Below, piece by piece: positions 26,926 to 37,100 of a stretch of 64,000 bases of DNA. Source of the DNA: an uncultured Bacteroidales bacterium (GTDB lineage: Bacteria; Bacteroidota; Bacteroidia; Bacteroidales; UBA11471); the NCBI GenBank assembly GCA_947625885.1, contig CANQQA010000005.1, positions 1-64,000 on the forward strand, in the 5' to 3' direction. How positions within the stretch are numbered: position 1 is the stretch's first letter; the number at the start of each line of letters is the position of its first letter. The notes beneath the pieces were generated by a model. That model was not told where the DNA came from. It ran no database searches and was given only the letters and a program-made list of their open reading frames with translations. The translations under genes and the position numbers were made by a program.

Positions 26926-27167
26926 CCGAAAGTAAACATGAAAAGAAACTACATGTGTAAATGCATTCTTAGAATGCAAAATTTTTCTAATGCAAAGAAA
27001 AAACATATTATCATGCCGAAAGTTGACAATTCAAGCGAATAAGTGTATTTTTTAACCAAACGACCTTTTTCTTTCGATTTATTCGCAAAAGAGAGGATAA
27101 ATAAATCAAAAAAGTGCATTTTTCGTCTTTTGGGCGTTTTCATACATTTTCAATCGAAAATATTTCT

Positions 27168-27175
27168 TATATTTG
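27168..27175 (+). promoter_or_regulatory. Promoter -7 box abutting the hybrid sensor start codon
   Basis: TATATTTG matches the consensus and ends 6 bp before the ATG at 27182, predicting a leaderless or near-leaderless transcript. Confidence 0.4.
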
Positions 27176-27181
27176 TTAGTT

Positions 27182-30100
27182 ATGAAATACACCATTTCCG
27201 TCTTCTTAGGACTGTTTTTTATCGTATCGGCATGGGCGCAACCGCCGCAGTCGTGCCGCATGACCACTTACACGGCTGCCGACGGGCTGTCGCAAAGCCG
27301 CGTTACGGCAGTGGAGCAAGATGCCGACGGCGTTTTGTGGATTGCTACGTGGGACGGATTGAACCGTTACGACGGATATGGATTTTCCTGCTACAAGTCC
27401 CTGCCGGGAAACCACGAGCCCCTTGTGCAGAACCGTATCGACGTCTTGGCTGTAAACAGCGAAAATGACATCTGGTGCATCGGGCGGGAGCGTTTCTACC
27501 TTTTCCGCAACCGGCAAGGGCATTTCGACGACGTCCAGAGTCTGCTGGAAGAACGATTCAAACGCAAGGTGACGGCATATAAAGTCGTATCGCTGAAAAA
27601 CGGCTTTTCGTGGCTTATCGAAGAAGACGGCACCCTCTACCGCATCGACGACAAAGACATTTCCACCCCTACCCTTTATCCCAACCCCCTGCCGAAGAAA
27701 CGGAAAATATACGACATCAAGCTCGACTCGCAAGGCAACGAATGGATATTGAGCGACCAAGGCATCATGACTGTCGGCGGGAACAGCTTCCGCAATAACC
27801 TTACCTACAAAAGCTGGACGGAACACGACAACCGGATATGGCTGGGCACTCCCGAATGCCGCATCGCGACATACGACATGAAAACGGGTGAACTGACTTT
27901 CGTGGAAAACATGCCCCCGACGGCAACCCACCTTTACCGTATGCTCTTTGCCGACGACACCACTATCGTGGTGGCTACCGATGCCGGAATGCTTTTTATC
28001 GACTCCCGAACACAAGAGGTGAAGCAACAGCGGCTCCCGACGCGCAACGGCTCGCAGGAAGTTATTTCCTGCTTCGGCGAAAACGGGTGTTACTGTCTGA
28101 TAACAAAAGACATGCAGACGTATGTACTCCATGCCGACAACCGCCGCATCGTACCATTGAAGCAGGCAAAAGGAACGGTGTGGTCATCGCAAGACGTCAC
28201 GCGCCCCCTCTTTTTCAACAACCCTTCCGGCGACCTGTTTCTGTTTTTGCGGTCGGGAGGATTGCACCGCATCGACACGACTACCCATACATTGGCGCCG
28301 TACAACGCCGGACGTTTCCTGTCGCAAACGATACGGTTGGTATTTCAGGACAAACAGGAAAACATCTGGGTCGGGTGCAATTCAGGACTGCACAAATTGC
28401 AATTCGGGAACAAAGGCATCTATCTGCTGCCGGATTACCTGCGAGGCGAAATACGATGCACATTTGTCGATTCGATGGGGCGCATGTGGATTTCGACACG
28501 CGACGGCACGGTGGAGATACGCGAAGAAGGCAAACGTCTGGGCTACCTGTCGCCCGACGGACGAATCGTACCGGAACAAACGCTGTTCAGTGCCGGCATT
28601 TACGCCATGCTGGAAGATAAAGATCATAACCTGTGGGTGGGAACAAAAGGCGAAGGGCTGTACCGAATGCGCTATGCCGACCCGCACCAATACCGCATTA
28701 CGGGACACTTCAAGCCCGACGGACACAAACCGTACAACATCAGCGGTGAAGCCGTATATGCAATCTTGCAAGACAAAAGCGGACGCATCTGGGTCGGGTG
28801 CTACGACTTCGGACTGAACATGATAGAATCGCCCAACGACCCGGCACCGCTGTTTTTCCATGAAAACAACCGGTTGGCACTGCGCTCGGGCAGCAAACCC
28901 AAGCAGGTGCGCTGCTTGGCAGAGACCGACGACAGCGTGATTCTCGTCGGCACTACGCAGGGACTTTTTACGTTCGACGAAAATTTCTATCTGCCCGAAG
29001 ACCTCTTTTTCTACTGCAATGTGCGACAAAAAGACGATGAACACAGTCTGGGCGGGAACGATGTCATGGGCTTGGAAGTAGCAGAAAACGGGGATATATA
29101 CGTGGCGGCATTCGGCGGCGGACTCAACAAAATTCTCTCCCGCGATTTGCTTTCCGACAATATCCGTTTCAAGTCCTATACCAAACAGTCGGGTGCCTAT
29201 TCCGATGTCGTGCTCAACGTTACCGAAGACCGCAGCGGATACATCTGGGTGCTCTCCGAGCGGCTGTTGATGCGTTTCAATCCCAGAAACGAGAATTTCG
29301 AGAATTTCGGAAACGACATATTCCAGCGCTATACCACCTTGTCGGAAAACAAGCCTTACATCTATCCCGACGGGAAACTGCTCGTATCCACCGGCACGGG
29401 TGTGGCGATGGTCGAACCCGACAAGATAGCCGACAACGGTTACATTCCCGCCATCGTATTCGGAAACGGAACAGAGGCAATACGGCTGAAAGCGACCGAA
29501 AGGACTTTGTCCGTGCCTTTCGTTGCCGTCGATTTCTCCTCCGATGCCGCCATCAGATACGCCTACAAATTGGAGGGCGTGGACAAAGAGTGGACTATCA
29601 CCTCCGACAACCTGACCGCCAATTATATCAATCTTCCGGCAGGAAATTTCAAACTGCGGGTGAAATCCACCAACCGCAACGGGCTTTGGGTCGATAACGA
29701 ACGGACGCTTCCCGTATCGCGCCAACCGGCGTTTGCCGAAACCCCGTATGCGATATGCCTTTACGTCGTTCTCGCCATCGCGTTGATAAGCCTCATCGTA
29801 TTCATCTACCTGCATATCTACAAATTGCGCTACCGCCTGCGGGTGGAGCACCAGCTCACGGAAGCGAAGCTCCGATTCTTCACCGACATATCGCACGAAC
29901 TGCGCACCCCGCTCACACTCATCGAAGGACCGCTCTCGGAGGTGTTGGAAGACGAACAACTGCCCGAGCAGGACAAAGAGTATCTGACGGTCGTACAGAC
30001 CAACGCCCACCGTATGTTGAACCTCATCAACCAGATTCTCGATTTCCGGAAGATTCAGAACGAAAAAATGCGTCTGCTGGTCGAGAAGCTCAATGTACGG

Positions 30101-31417
30101 GAAGAGTTGGAGAGCATCATGGAAAACTTCGACAACATCGCCCGCATGAACAAAATCGACTTCCGTCTCGAAATGGGAACCGACGATATGTACGTATGGG
30201 CGGACAAAGACAAATTCGAAAAAATTTTCATCAACCTCCTGTCCAACGCCTTCAAATACACGCCGGCAGGCAAGTCGGTAACGGTGGAGGTGGCACGGGA
30301 AGACGACCGCATCGTCATCGCCGTACACGACAAGGGCGTAGGCATACCGCCCGCCAAAATCGAAACGCTGTTCCAGCGCTTCGACACCATATTGCAAAAC
30401 AATATCTACAAGCAATCGACGGGCATCGGGCTGTCGTTGGTCAAGCAGCTGGCGGAGCTGCATCACGCCGAAATTTCCGTCCACAGCCGGACGGGCGAGG
30501 GCAGCACGTTCGAGGTAGCATTTCTCACGGGAAAAGACCACTTCGAGAAAGATACGCAAGCCGAATTTCTCCTGAACGACAGCGAAGCCGACGACGAGGA
30601 GGAAATCGCCGAAGAAATCGAAGATGCCGATGGCGACGACCGCTTCTCCATTCTCGTGGTCGAAGACAACCGCGACCTGCGCGCTTTCCTGCAAAACAGC
30701 CTGAGACGCAGCTACAAAGTCTATACCGCCTGCAACGGCGAGGAGGGCTGGACGCAGACGCTCGAATACATGCCCGACTTGGTGATTACCGACTTGATGA
30801 TGCCCGAACTCGACGGATTCGGACTCATCGACCGCATCAAAGCCGACGCCACCACCTGCCACATTCCCATAATCGTACTGACCGCCAAAGCCACGCTCGA
30901 CGACCGCATTCGCGGCGCCAACAGCGGCATCGCCGACTACATGGTAAAACCGTTCAGCACCCAGCTGCTCAAAGCCCGCGTAGCCATGATACAGCAGCAA
31001 CAGCAGCTCCTGCGCGAAAAATACATGGAACACATCGGGCAAAACTCCGCCGGCGAAACAGGCTACCAACTGCCCGAGCTATCCATTATGCCCGCCGACG
31101 AACAATTCATGCAAAAACTTCTTGCCTACGTCGACGCCAACCTCGACAACTCCGACCTGAGTGTCGATGACTTGGCTCGGGAAATGGCGCTCAGCCGCAG
31201 CGTGTTCTTCCGGAAAATCAAAGCGCTGGTGGGACAGTCGCCCATCAACTTCCTGCAAACCATACGCATCAAGCGCGCCATACAGCTGATGCAGTCGCGC
31301 AACTTTTCGATTGCCGAAGTCGCCTACAAAGTCGGGTACGCCGACCCCAAATATTTCAGCCGCAGTTTCAAGAAGATAACCGGCAAGTCGCCGTCGGCAT
31401 ACGTCAAAGAACAATGA
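27182..31417 (+). CDS. Hybrid two-component system sensor/regulator (HTCS) of the PUL
   Basis: A 1411-residue fusion of sensor kinase and transcription factor in the inner membrane. Order: signal peptide (KYTISVFLGLFFIVSAWAQ), two-component propeller repeats making a periplasmic double propeller (about 25-760), a Y_Y_Y domain (about 770-845), one membrane helix (about 855-880), HisKA with phospho-His905 in DISHELRTPLT, an HATPase domain (GVGIPP, GIGLSLV), a receiver with Asp1204 in ITDLMMPELDG, and a C-terminal AraC-type HTH (about 1320-1410). HTCS bind oligosaccharide cues and activate an adjacent PUL; here pectic fragments are the likely cue. ATG 27182 was preferred to an in-frame TTG at 27173. 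Confidence 0.96.
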   Translation: MKYTISVFLGLFFIVSAWAQPPQSCRMTTYTAADGLSQSRVTAVEQDADGVLWIATWDGLNRYDGYGFSCYKSLPGNHEPLVQNRIDVLAVNSENDIWCIGRERFYLFRNRQGHFDDVQSLLEERFKRKVTAYKVVSLKNGFSWLIEEDGTLYRIDDKDISTPTLYPNPLPKKRKIYDIKLDSQGNEWILSDQGIMTVGGNSFRNNLTYKSWTEHDNRIWLGTPECRIATYDMKTGELTFVENMPPTATHLYRMLFADDTTIVVATDAGMLFIDSRTQEVKQQRLPTRNGSQEVISCFGENGCYCLITKDMQTYVLHADNRRIVPLKQAKGTVWSSQDVTRPLFFNNPSGDLFLFLRSGGLHRIDTTTHTLAPYNAGRFLSQTIRLVFQDKQENIWVGCNSGLHKLQFGNKGIYLLPDYLRGEIRCTFVDSMGRMWISTRDGTVEIREEGKRLGYLSPDGRIVPEQTLFSAGIYAMLEDKDHNLWVGTKGEGLYRMRYADPHQYRITGHFKPDGHKPYNISGEAVYAILQDKSGRIWVGCYDFGLNMIESPNDPAPLFFHENNRLALRSGSKPKQVRCLAETDDSVILVGTTQGLFTFDENFYLPEDLFFYCNVRQKDDEHSLGGNDVMGLEVAENGDIYVAAFGGGLNKILSRDLLSDNIRFKSYTKQSGAYSDVVLNVTEDRSGYIWVLSERLLMRFNPRNENFENFGNDIFQRYTTLSENKPYIYPDGKLLVSTGTGVAMVEPDKIADNGYIPAIVFGNGTEAIRLKATERTLSVPFVAVDFSSDAAIRYAYKLEGVDKEWTITSDNLTANYINLPAGNFKLRVKSTNRNGLWVDNERTLPVSRQPAFAETPYAICLYVVLAIALISLIVFIYLHIYKLRYRLRVEHQLTEAKLRFFTDISHELRTPLTLIEGPLSEVLEDEQLPEQDKEYLTVVQTNAHRMLNLINQILDFRKIQNEKMRLLVEKLNVREELESIMENFDNIARMNKIDFRLEMGTDDMYVWADKDKFEKIFINLLSNAFKYTPAGKSVTVEVAREDDRIVIAVHDKGVGIPPAKIETLFQRFDTILQNNIYKQSTGIGLSLVKQLAELHHAEISVHSRTGEGSTFEVAFLTGKDHFEKDTQAEFLLNDSEADDEEEIAEEIEDADGDDRFSILVVEDNRDLRAFLQNSLRRSYKVYTACNGEEGWTQTLEYMPDLVITDLMMPELDGFGLIDRIKADATTCHIPIIVLTAKATLDDRIRGANSGIADYMVKPFSTQLLKARVAMIQQQQQLLREKYMEHIGQNSAGETGYQLPELSIMPADEQFMQKLLAYVDANLDNSDLSVDDLAREMALSRSVFFRKIKALVGQSPINFLQTIRIKRAIQLMQSRNFSIAEVAYKVGYADPKYFSRSFKKITGKSPSAYVKEQ

Positions 31418-31579
31418 CGGCTCCCGCTTCCCGTTTTCGCTGATAAAATTTGTGAACTCGTGAAAAAACATTTATATTTGTAGCAAGGAAACATGCTCGG
31501 AAAGAAGATGTTGGCTTTCTTCGAAGCGGTCGCGTCGATAGAAAAAAGTACACTCCTTTGAATAAAAAGTCCTCTTTTT

Positions 31580-31604
31580 TACATAAGATTATGTATTATC
31601 TTTG
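31580..31604 (+). promoter_or_regulatory. Promoter of the pectate lyase gene with a 16-bp palindrome
   Basis: TATCTTTG (31597-31604) is the -7 box. Directly upstream, TACATAA-GA-TTATGTA (31580-31595) is a perfect inverted repeat occupying the spacer between -33 and -7, a good place for a regulator. Whether the HTCS or another factor binds is unknown. Confidence 0.6.
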
Positions 31605-31634
31605 TTCGTGAAATTTTACGCAAAAAGTGATACC

Positions 31635-33914
31635 ATGAAAAAATTAATTCTGTCATTCTGCTGCCTTTTGTCATTTGCCGCCATACAGGCGGAAGATTTG
31701 CCGGCATTTCCGGGCGCCGAAGGTTTTGCCCGCTACATTACCGGCGGACGCGGCGGCGAAGTGTATCACGTAACCAATCTCAACGACAGCGGCGAAGGCT
31801 CGTTCCGCGAAGCGGTCGGAAAATCGGGGTGCCGCACCATCGTATTCGACGTATCGGGCACCATATTCCTGAAATCGGCACTCTCCCTGAAAAACGGCGA
31901 TGTAACCATCGCGGGGCAGACCGCTCCGGGCGACGGCATCTGCATTGCCGGCTATCCCTTTACCATCAGCGCCAACAACGTCATCATACGCTTCCTGCGC
32001 TTCCGTCTCGGCAACGAAAACGTAGCCAACCACGAAGGCGACGGGCTGGGCGGCATGGACAAATCGAACATCATGGTCGACCACTGCTCGGTAAGCTGGA
32101 GCATCGACGAATGCCTCTCGGTCTACGGTTCGAAAAACATCACCGTACAGTGGTGCATCGCATCGCAAAGTCTGCGCAACTCCGGACACAGCAAAGGCAC
32201 GCACGGCTACGGCGGCAACTGGGGCGGCAGCGGCGCATCGTACCACCACAACCTGATATGCCACCACGAGAGTCGCACGCCGCGTCTGGGTCCGCGTCCT
32301 TCGACGCAGCTCGACGAGCGCATGGACTTGCGTAACAACGTGATTTACAACTGGGCAGGAAACGGCTGCTACGGCGGCGAAGCCATGAACGTGAACATGG
32401 TGAACAATTACTACAAGCCCGGTCCCGCCACTGATAAAAAAGGCAGCGCCATAGCTTACCGCATCGCCTCGCCGGGCATCAGGACGGTGGATTACTGCCT
32501 CAACAAGGGCTCCATTGCAACCGCCTACAACAAGGTGAAAGGCACCACCCACACCGACAAAAAAGTGTCAGGGTCTTCCGACGGAACGAAAAACTACGTA
32601 ACCATCGACGGAACGACATACGAAATAGACATGACCACCGACTCCATCGCCGTGGACGGCACGCCGGTGAAAGTGTCGTGGAACGACTGGAAGCCCACCC
32701 TGCACACGTGGGGAAAATATTTCGTGGACGGAAACAAAATAGAGGGACACGACGATGTTACGACCGATAACTGGACGAAAGGCATCTACGCCCAGATAAG
32801 CAACGGTTCCGGCGTAGATTACACCTACACGCAAGGCACCAAAGACTCGCTGCGCATCGACGAGCCGATAGCGTTCGTCGCCACGACGACGCACACCCCC
32901 GACGTGGCATTCGACAAAGTATTAAAGTACGCGGGCGCGTGTCACGCGCGCGACGCGCTCGATGCCGTCATGGTAGCCGACACGCGCGACAGAAAAGCCA
33001 CCTACTCCGGCACGTCGTTCGGCTCGGGCAGCCACGGCATCATCGACACGCAGAACAATTGCCTCGCTCCGGGCGCCGCAAGCGCATGGCCTGAATTGAA
33101 GTCGCTGCCCGCGCCCGCTGACACCGACCGCGACGGTATGCCCGACGAATGGGAAAAGGCGAAAGGGCTTAATCCCGACGACCCCGCCGACCGCAACACC
33201 CTCGACGCCGACGGCTACACCATGCTCGAAGTCTACATGAACAGCCTCGTCGCCGACATCATGGAGGGCTGCACCTCCGACGGCGAGCTGCTCGGCAAGA
33301 CGACAGACTCCTCCTCATCGACCGAAGCCGCAGAGGTGGAAATTTCCGCCATGACCGCCACCGGCTCGGAGGACACCCGCTGGAACTTCAACGGCGGCTA
33401 CTACATCACCAACAACAACGGCAAAGGCTACTCCACCGGAAACGGCAACCGCATAAAATTCTCGTGCGACGTCGATTTCACGATAACCATACCCGACGGC
33501 AAAGAGGTGCTCTCCGCCAAAATAGAGGGTTACGACAATTACGAGGAAGACTCCTATCTCACCCGTTTCGGCGGCGAGGTGGATTCCACGCAGTACGTCT
33601 TCCCGGCGAAAGAGGGAGGAAACGGCGTCGTCGTATCGCACACCCTCGACTTCGACACCCCGCTGCGCGGCTCGTTCGTCATGCGCTTCGGCGGCAAGCA
33701 GACGGTCGTCATCATCACCCTGACGGTGCGCAACATCGGCACCGGCGCCGTCGAAGAGATTGCGGCAGCGCCCAAAGACCCCGACCGCCTCGTCGATGTC
33801 TACAACATCGCCGGGCAGTGCGTCCGCCGGCAGATACCCTACAACGACATATTCACCGTGCTGCAGCGAGGCTTCTACATCGTCGAGGGCGCGAAAGTCA
33901 TTGTCGGGCGGTAG
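31635..33914 (+). CDS. Secreted PL1-type pectate lyase
   Basis: A 759-residue protein with signal peptide MKKLILSFCCLLSFAAIQA. The N-terminal part (about 22-300) is a parallel beta-helix of the pectate lyase superfamily: FPGAEGFARYITGGRGGEVYHV, then TIAGQTAPGDGICI and DHCSVSWSIDE, with HHNLICHHESRTPR carrying the basic active-site region. A Ca-binding-like DTDRDGMPDEWE segment lies near 495-510, followed by a beta-rich module and a short tail VYNIAGQ...GFYIVEGAKVIV resembling a T9SS signal. It should beta-eliminate homogalacturonan outside the cell or at its surface. It lies between the HTCS and susC, fitting a pectin PUL. Confidence 0.92.
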   Translation: MKKLILSFCCLLSFAAIQAEDLPAFPGAEGFARYITGGRGGEVYHVTNLNDSGEGSFREAVGKSGCRTIVFDVSGTIFLKSALSLKNGDVTIAGQTAPGDGICIAGYPFTISANNVIIRFLRFRLGNENVANHEGDGLGGMDKSNIMVDHCSVSWSIDECLSVYGSKNITVQWCIASQSLRNSGHSKGTHGYGGNWGGSGASYHHNLICHHESRTPRLGPRPSTQLDERMDLRNNVIYNWAGNGCYGGEAMNVNMVNNYYKPGPATDKKGSAIAYRIASPGIRTVDYCLNKGSIATAYNKVKGTTHTDKKVSGSSDGTKNYVTIDGTTYEIDMTTDSIAVDGTPVKVSWNDWKPTLHTWGKYFVDGNKIEGHDDVTTDNWTKGIYAQISNGSGVDYTYTQGTKDSLRIDEPIAFVATTTHTPDVAFDKVLKYAGACHARDALDAVMVADTRDRKATYSGTSFGSGSHGIIDTQNNCLAPGAASAWPELKSLPAPADTDRDGMPDEWEKAKGLNPDDPADRNTLDADGYTMLEVYMNSLVADIMEGCTSDGELLGKTTDSSSSTEAAEVEISAMTATGSEDTRWNFNGGYYITNNNGKGYSTGNGNRIKFSCDVDFTITIPDGKEVLSAKIEGYDNYEEDSYLTRFGGEVDSTQYVFPAKEGGNGVVVSHTLDFDTPLRGSFVMRFGGKQTVVIITLTVRNIGTGAVEEIAAAPKDPDRLVDVYNIAGQCVRRQIPYNDIFTVLQRGFYIVEGAKVIVGR

Positions 33915-33999
33915 TATATATAAGGTATAGGGGCGGCGAAACACACGCCCCTGAACCCGAAACAGAACAGAAAAATATAGATATAAGATATAAAATAGA

Positions 34000-34199
34000 G
34001 TGAAAAATTTTTTATTTTTCACGCAAAGTAATATCTTTACGGCAAATTTGAAAGACTACATACGTATGAACGGCGCAGACAAAGGCTTTTCGGCATACGA
34101 AGTTCGCAGGCGCGCGGCGGTAATTTCCGCTGCCGCCGGCGTGCGTGGCAATTCTACATTATGCATAAACTTAACCAATATTATTAATACCAAAAAGCA
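34000..34199 (+). promoter_or_regulatory. Structured leader and promoter region of susC
   Basis: A hairpin GTGAAAAAT/ATTTTTCAC (34000-34022) is followed by a -7-like TATCTTTA (34032-34039) and then about 160 bp of untranslated leader. The leader contains a GC-rich stem with GGCGG (34114 region) against CCGCC and a bulge, roughly 50 bp before the susC start. A 45-codon frame from ATG 34066 ends in an ATGA overlap with susC. Long structured leaders are a known control point for susC-like genes. Confidence 0.5.
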
Positions 34200-37100
34200 A
34201 TGAACAGACAAATCAAAAGAGTCTTTACGACTTTGCTCATGTCCACGATGTGTCTTTTTGCCGTAGCGCAAAAGACCATTCATGGTACTGTGAAAGACGC
34301 TTCCGGCGAGCCGCTCATCGGCGTTACCGTCAGCGTCGACGGCAAGTCCGGAACGGCGACCGACATCGACGGGAAGTTCACCCTGAACAATGTTCCCGAA
34401 AATGCCACGTTGAAAGTCAGCTACATCAGTTATGTTACGCAGACCATTCCCGTTGCCGGTAAAACCGAGTTCAACATCGTTATGGTAGAAGACGCCAACG
34501 AGCTCGACGAGGTTGTCGTCGTCGGTTACGGTACGGTGAAGAAAACCGACCTCACCGGTTCCGTCGCTTCCGTCAATACCAAAGACCTCACCGTGCGCGG
34601 GGCGCCCTCCGTTATGGAAAACCTCCAAGGTGCCACCCCGGGTGTAAACATCACACAAAGTTCCGGTCGTGTCGGCGGCAGTTTCGACATCGAAATCCGC
34701 GGTAAGTCCTCCATCAACTCCTCCACCAAACCTCTCTACGTGGTCGACGGAGTGATGTGCGACGACATCGACTGGCTCAACCAACAGGACATCGAACGCA
34801 TTGATATTCTGAAAGATGCCTCCTCCACCGCTATCTACGGTTCGCGGGCTACCGCCGGCGTCGTCATGGTGACCACCAAGAGCGGTACCACCGTCAAGCA
34901 AGGCTCCAAAGCCGTTATCTCCTACGACGGTTTCTACGGCGTCAACAAAGCCGCCCGTATGCCCGACTTTATGGACGGTCAGGAATTTTACAACTACCGC
35001 TTCTTGAAATTCCTCATATACGGTCCCTCCTCCACAACGATGGACAATGGCGGACGTCCCGCTTATAGAGAAGAAAAAATAAATCAGGCACTGCTTTTGG
35101 GCGACGACGGCACGTTCGTGTTGAAGAGAATGCTTCTGAACGGCGACACCTACGACTGGCCCGGCATCATTACCCAAACCGGCTCGCAGCAAAACCACTA
35201 CTTCTCCGTAAGCGGCTCCGGCGACAAAATCAATTACCACATGGGCGTCGGCTACAATGCCGTAAAAGGTCTTTTCCAAGACGATATGCAGCGCCGCATC
35301 AACCTCAAAGGTTCGTTGGACGCGCAGGTGAACCGCGTGGTCAAAGTGGGCTTCAACTTCAATATGGCGCGCCAGACCAACACCTATGCCAACGGCAGCG
35401 CCGTGAGCGACAGCTACGCCATGAACCCCTTTATGATTCCCTACTACCTGCAAGACCAGTACGACCAAGACGGCACGTGGCACACCGCAGGCGACCTCAC
35501 CAACTTCCCGGGCAACAAATTCACGCTGGGAACCTCCAAGTCTTCCGGTGAGCAGTTCACCGACACTTTCAACCCGCTGATGCAGGTGAACAACTCGAAA
35601 GAGCAGCAAGAGGCATGGCGCCTGCTCGGCAATATGTACCTGCAACTCGACTTTATGGAGGGCTTCAACTTCAAGACCACTTTCTCGCCCAACTACTCCA
35701 ACACGCGGCACGGCTATTACCGCGGTATCGAAGACCCCAAGAATCCGGGACATACCTATGCGGTCACCGAGAAAGCGCCCTACACGCAAATGCCTATGGA
35801 CGAAAGTCATGCGTGGGCAAGCGCCTACTACGAAAGCGGTCGCAGCTTCGAGTGGACGTGGGATAACATACTCAACTGGCAGCGCACTTTCAAGATTCAC
35901 ACCATCGGTGTCATGGGCTTGTTCTCCCTCCGCTCCTACAACACCGAGTCCATACACTGGGAGGGCACCAACGGCGAAGATGCCAACGGCTATCACGCAC
36001 CCGTTATGGGCGCCGACTGGTACGCCATGCAGAACATGGCATTCAACTACGCCAACTCCGAAACCAGCTATGGTGAAAACAGCATGGTATCGTACGCTTT
36101 CCGCGTCAACTACGAGCTGTTGAACCGCTACCTCATCACCGCCACCGTGCGCGGCGATGCCTCCTCCAAGTTCGCCGACGGGCACCGCTGGGGCACCTTC
36201 CCCTCCGCAGCCTTGGCTTGGCGCCTCTCCGAAGAAGACTTCATGAAGGGTCTCGACAACGTGAACAACCTCAAAATACGCCTCTCCTACGGTGTTACCG
36301 GTAACAACGCCGGCGTCGGCAACTACGCCACCCAGACCACCGCAAGCCTGAACGGTTCGTACCCGGGTATGTCTGCCGCATACAGACCCTCCGGTTTAGT
36401 CGATCCCACTCTGCAATGGGAGAAATCGCACGAGTTCAATGCCGGTATCGACTTCGCTTTCGCCAAGAATCGTCTCTCCGGTAGTGTCGACTGGTACACC
36501 AAAAAATCCACCGACCTGCTCTACAACGTCTCCATGCCCCTTGAAGCCGGCAACGGCGTAAGCCTCACCACCAACGTCGGCAGCGTGAAAAACACCGGTG
36601 TCGAGGTAGCTCTCAGTGCCGTGCTTGTCGACAGAAAAGACTGGAACTGGACGGTATCGCTCAACTTCGCCCACAACAAAAACGAAGTGCTCGAAATCAA
36701 CGGCGTCGGCGACCGCTACCTCAACGGCTCCGGCAAAAATCTCGCCACCAACTCGCTCTTCGTCGGCGAAAGCTACAGCGTGATCTATGCTTATAAATAC
36801 GACGGCGTCGTTTCCGACCGCATGATGACCGTGCCCGACAACGAAGCCGCCGCCAAAAACGGATTCACCCCGGGCGATCAGGTGCGCGAATACGACTACT
36901 ACTACAAAGTGTACGGCGCCACCGAAGGTCAGCCCAAAATCGCCGATACCAACGGCGACGGTCAGATCGACGACAGCGACCGTCAGTTCTTCCGCGGCGA
37001 CCCCAAATTCACCGGCACCCTCACCTCCAACCTCACGTGGCGGGGCTGGGACTTCGGATTCCAGTTCTACACCAAGCTCGGACAGTATGTCTATTCCGAC

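Larger units (their letters stand above)
26740..27181. other. 442-bp intergenic region without a supported gene
   Basis: It contains the promoter of the ABC gene at the left, a minus-strand terminator-like hairpin at 26886-26925 with no gene feeding it, a 17-bp palindrome TGCATTCTTAGAATGCA (26962-26978), and the promoter of the hybrid two-component gene at the right. Short frames here have no recognisable protein features. A small RNA on the minus strand is possible. Confidence 0.6.

Noticed and set aside
28382-31069. 895-residue minus-strand frame
   Set aside because: Antisense of the HTCS gene, whose many domains are all recognisable.
34056-36185. 709-residue minus-strand frame
   Set aside because: Antisense of susC and its leader; no signal peptide or motifs.
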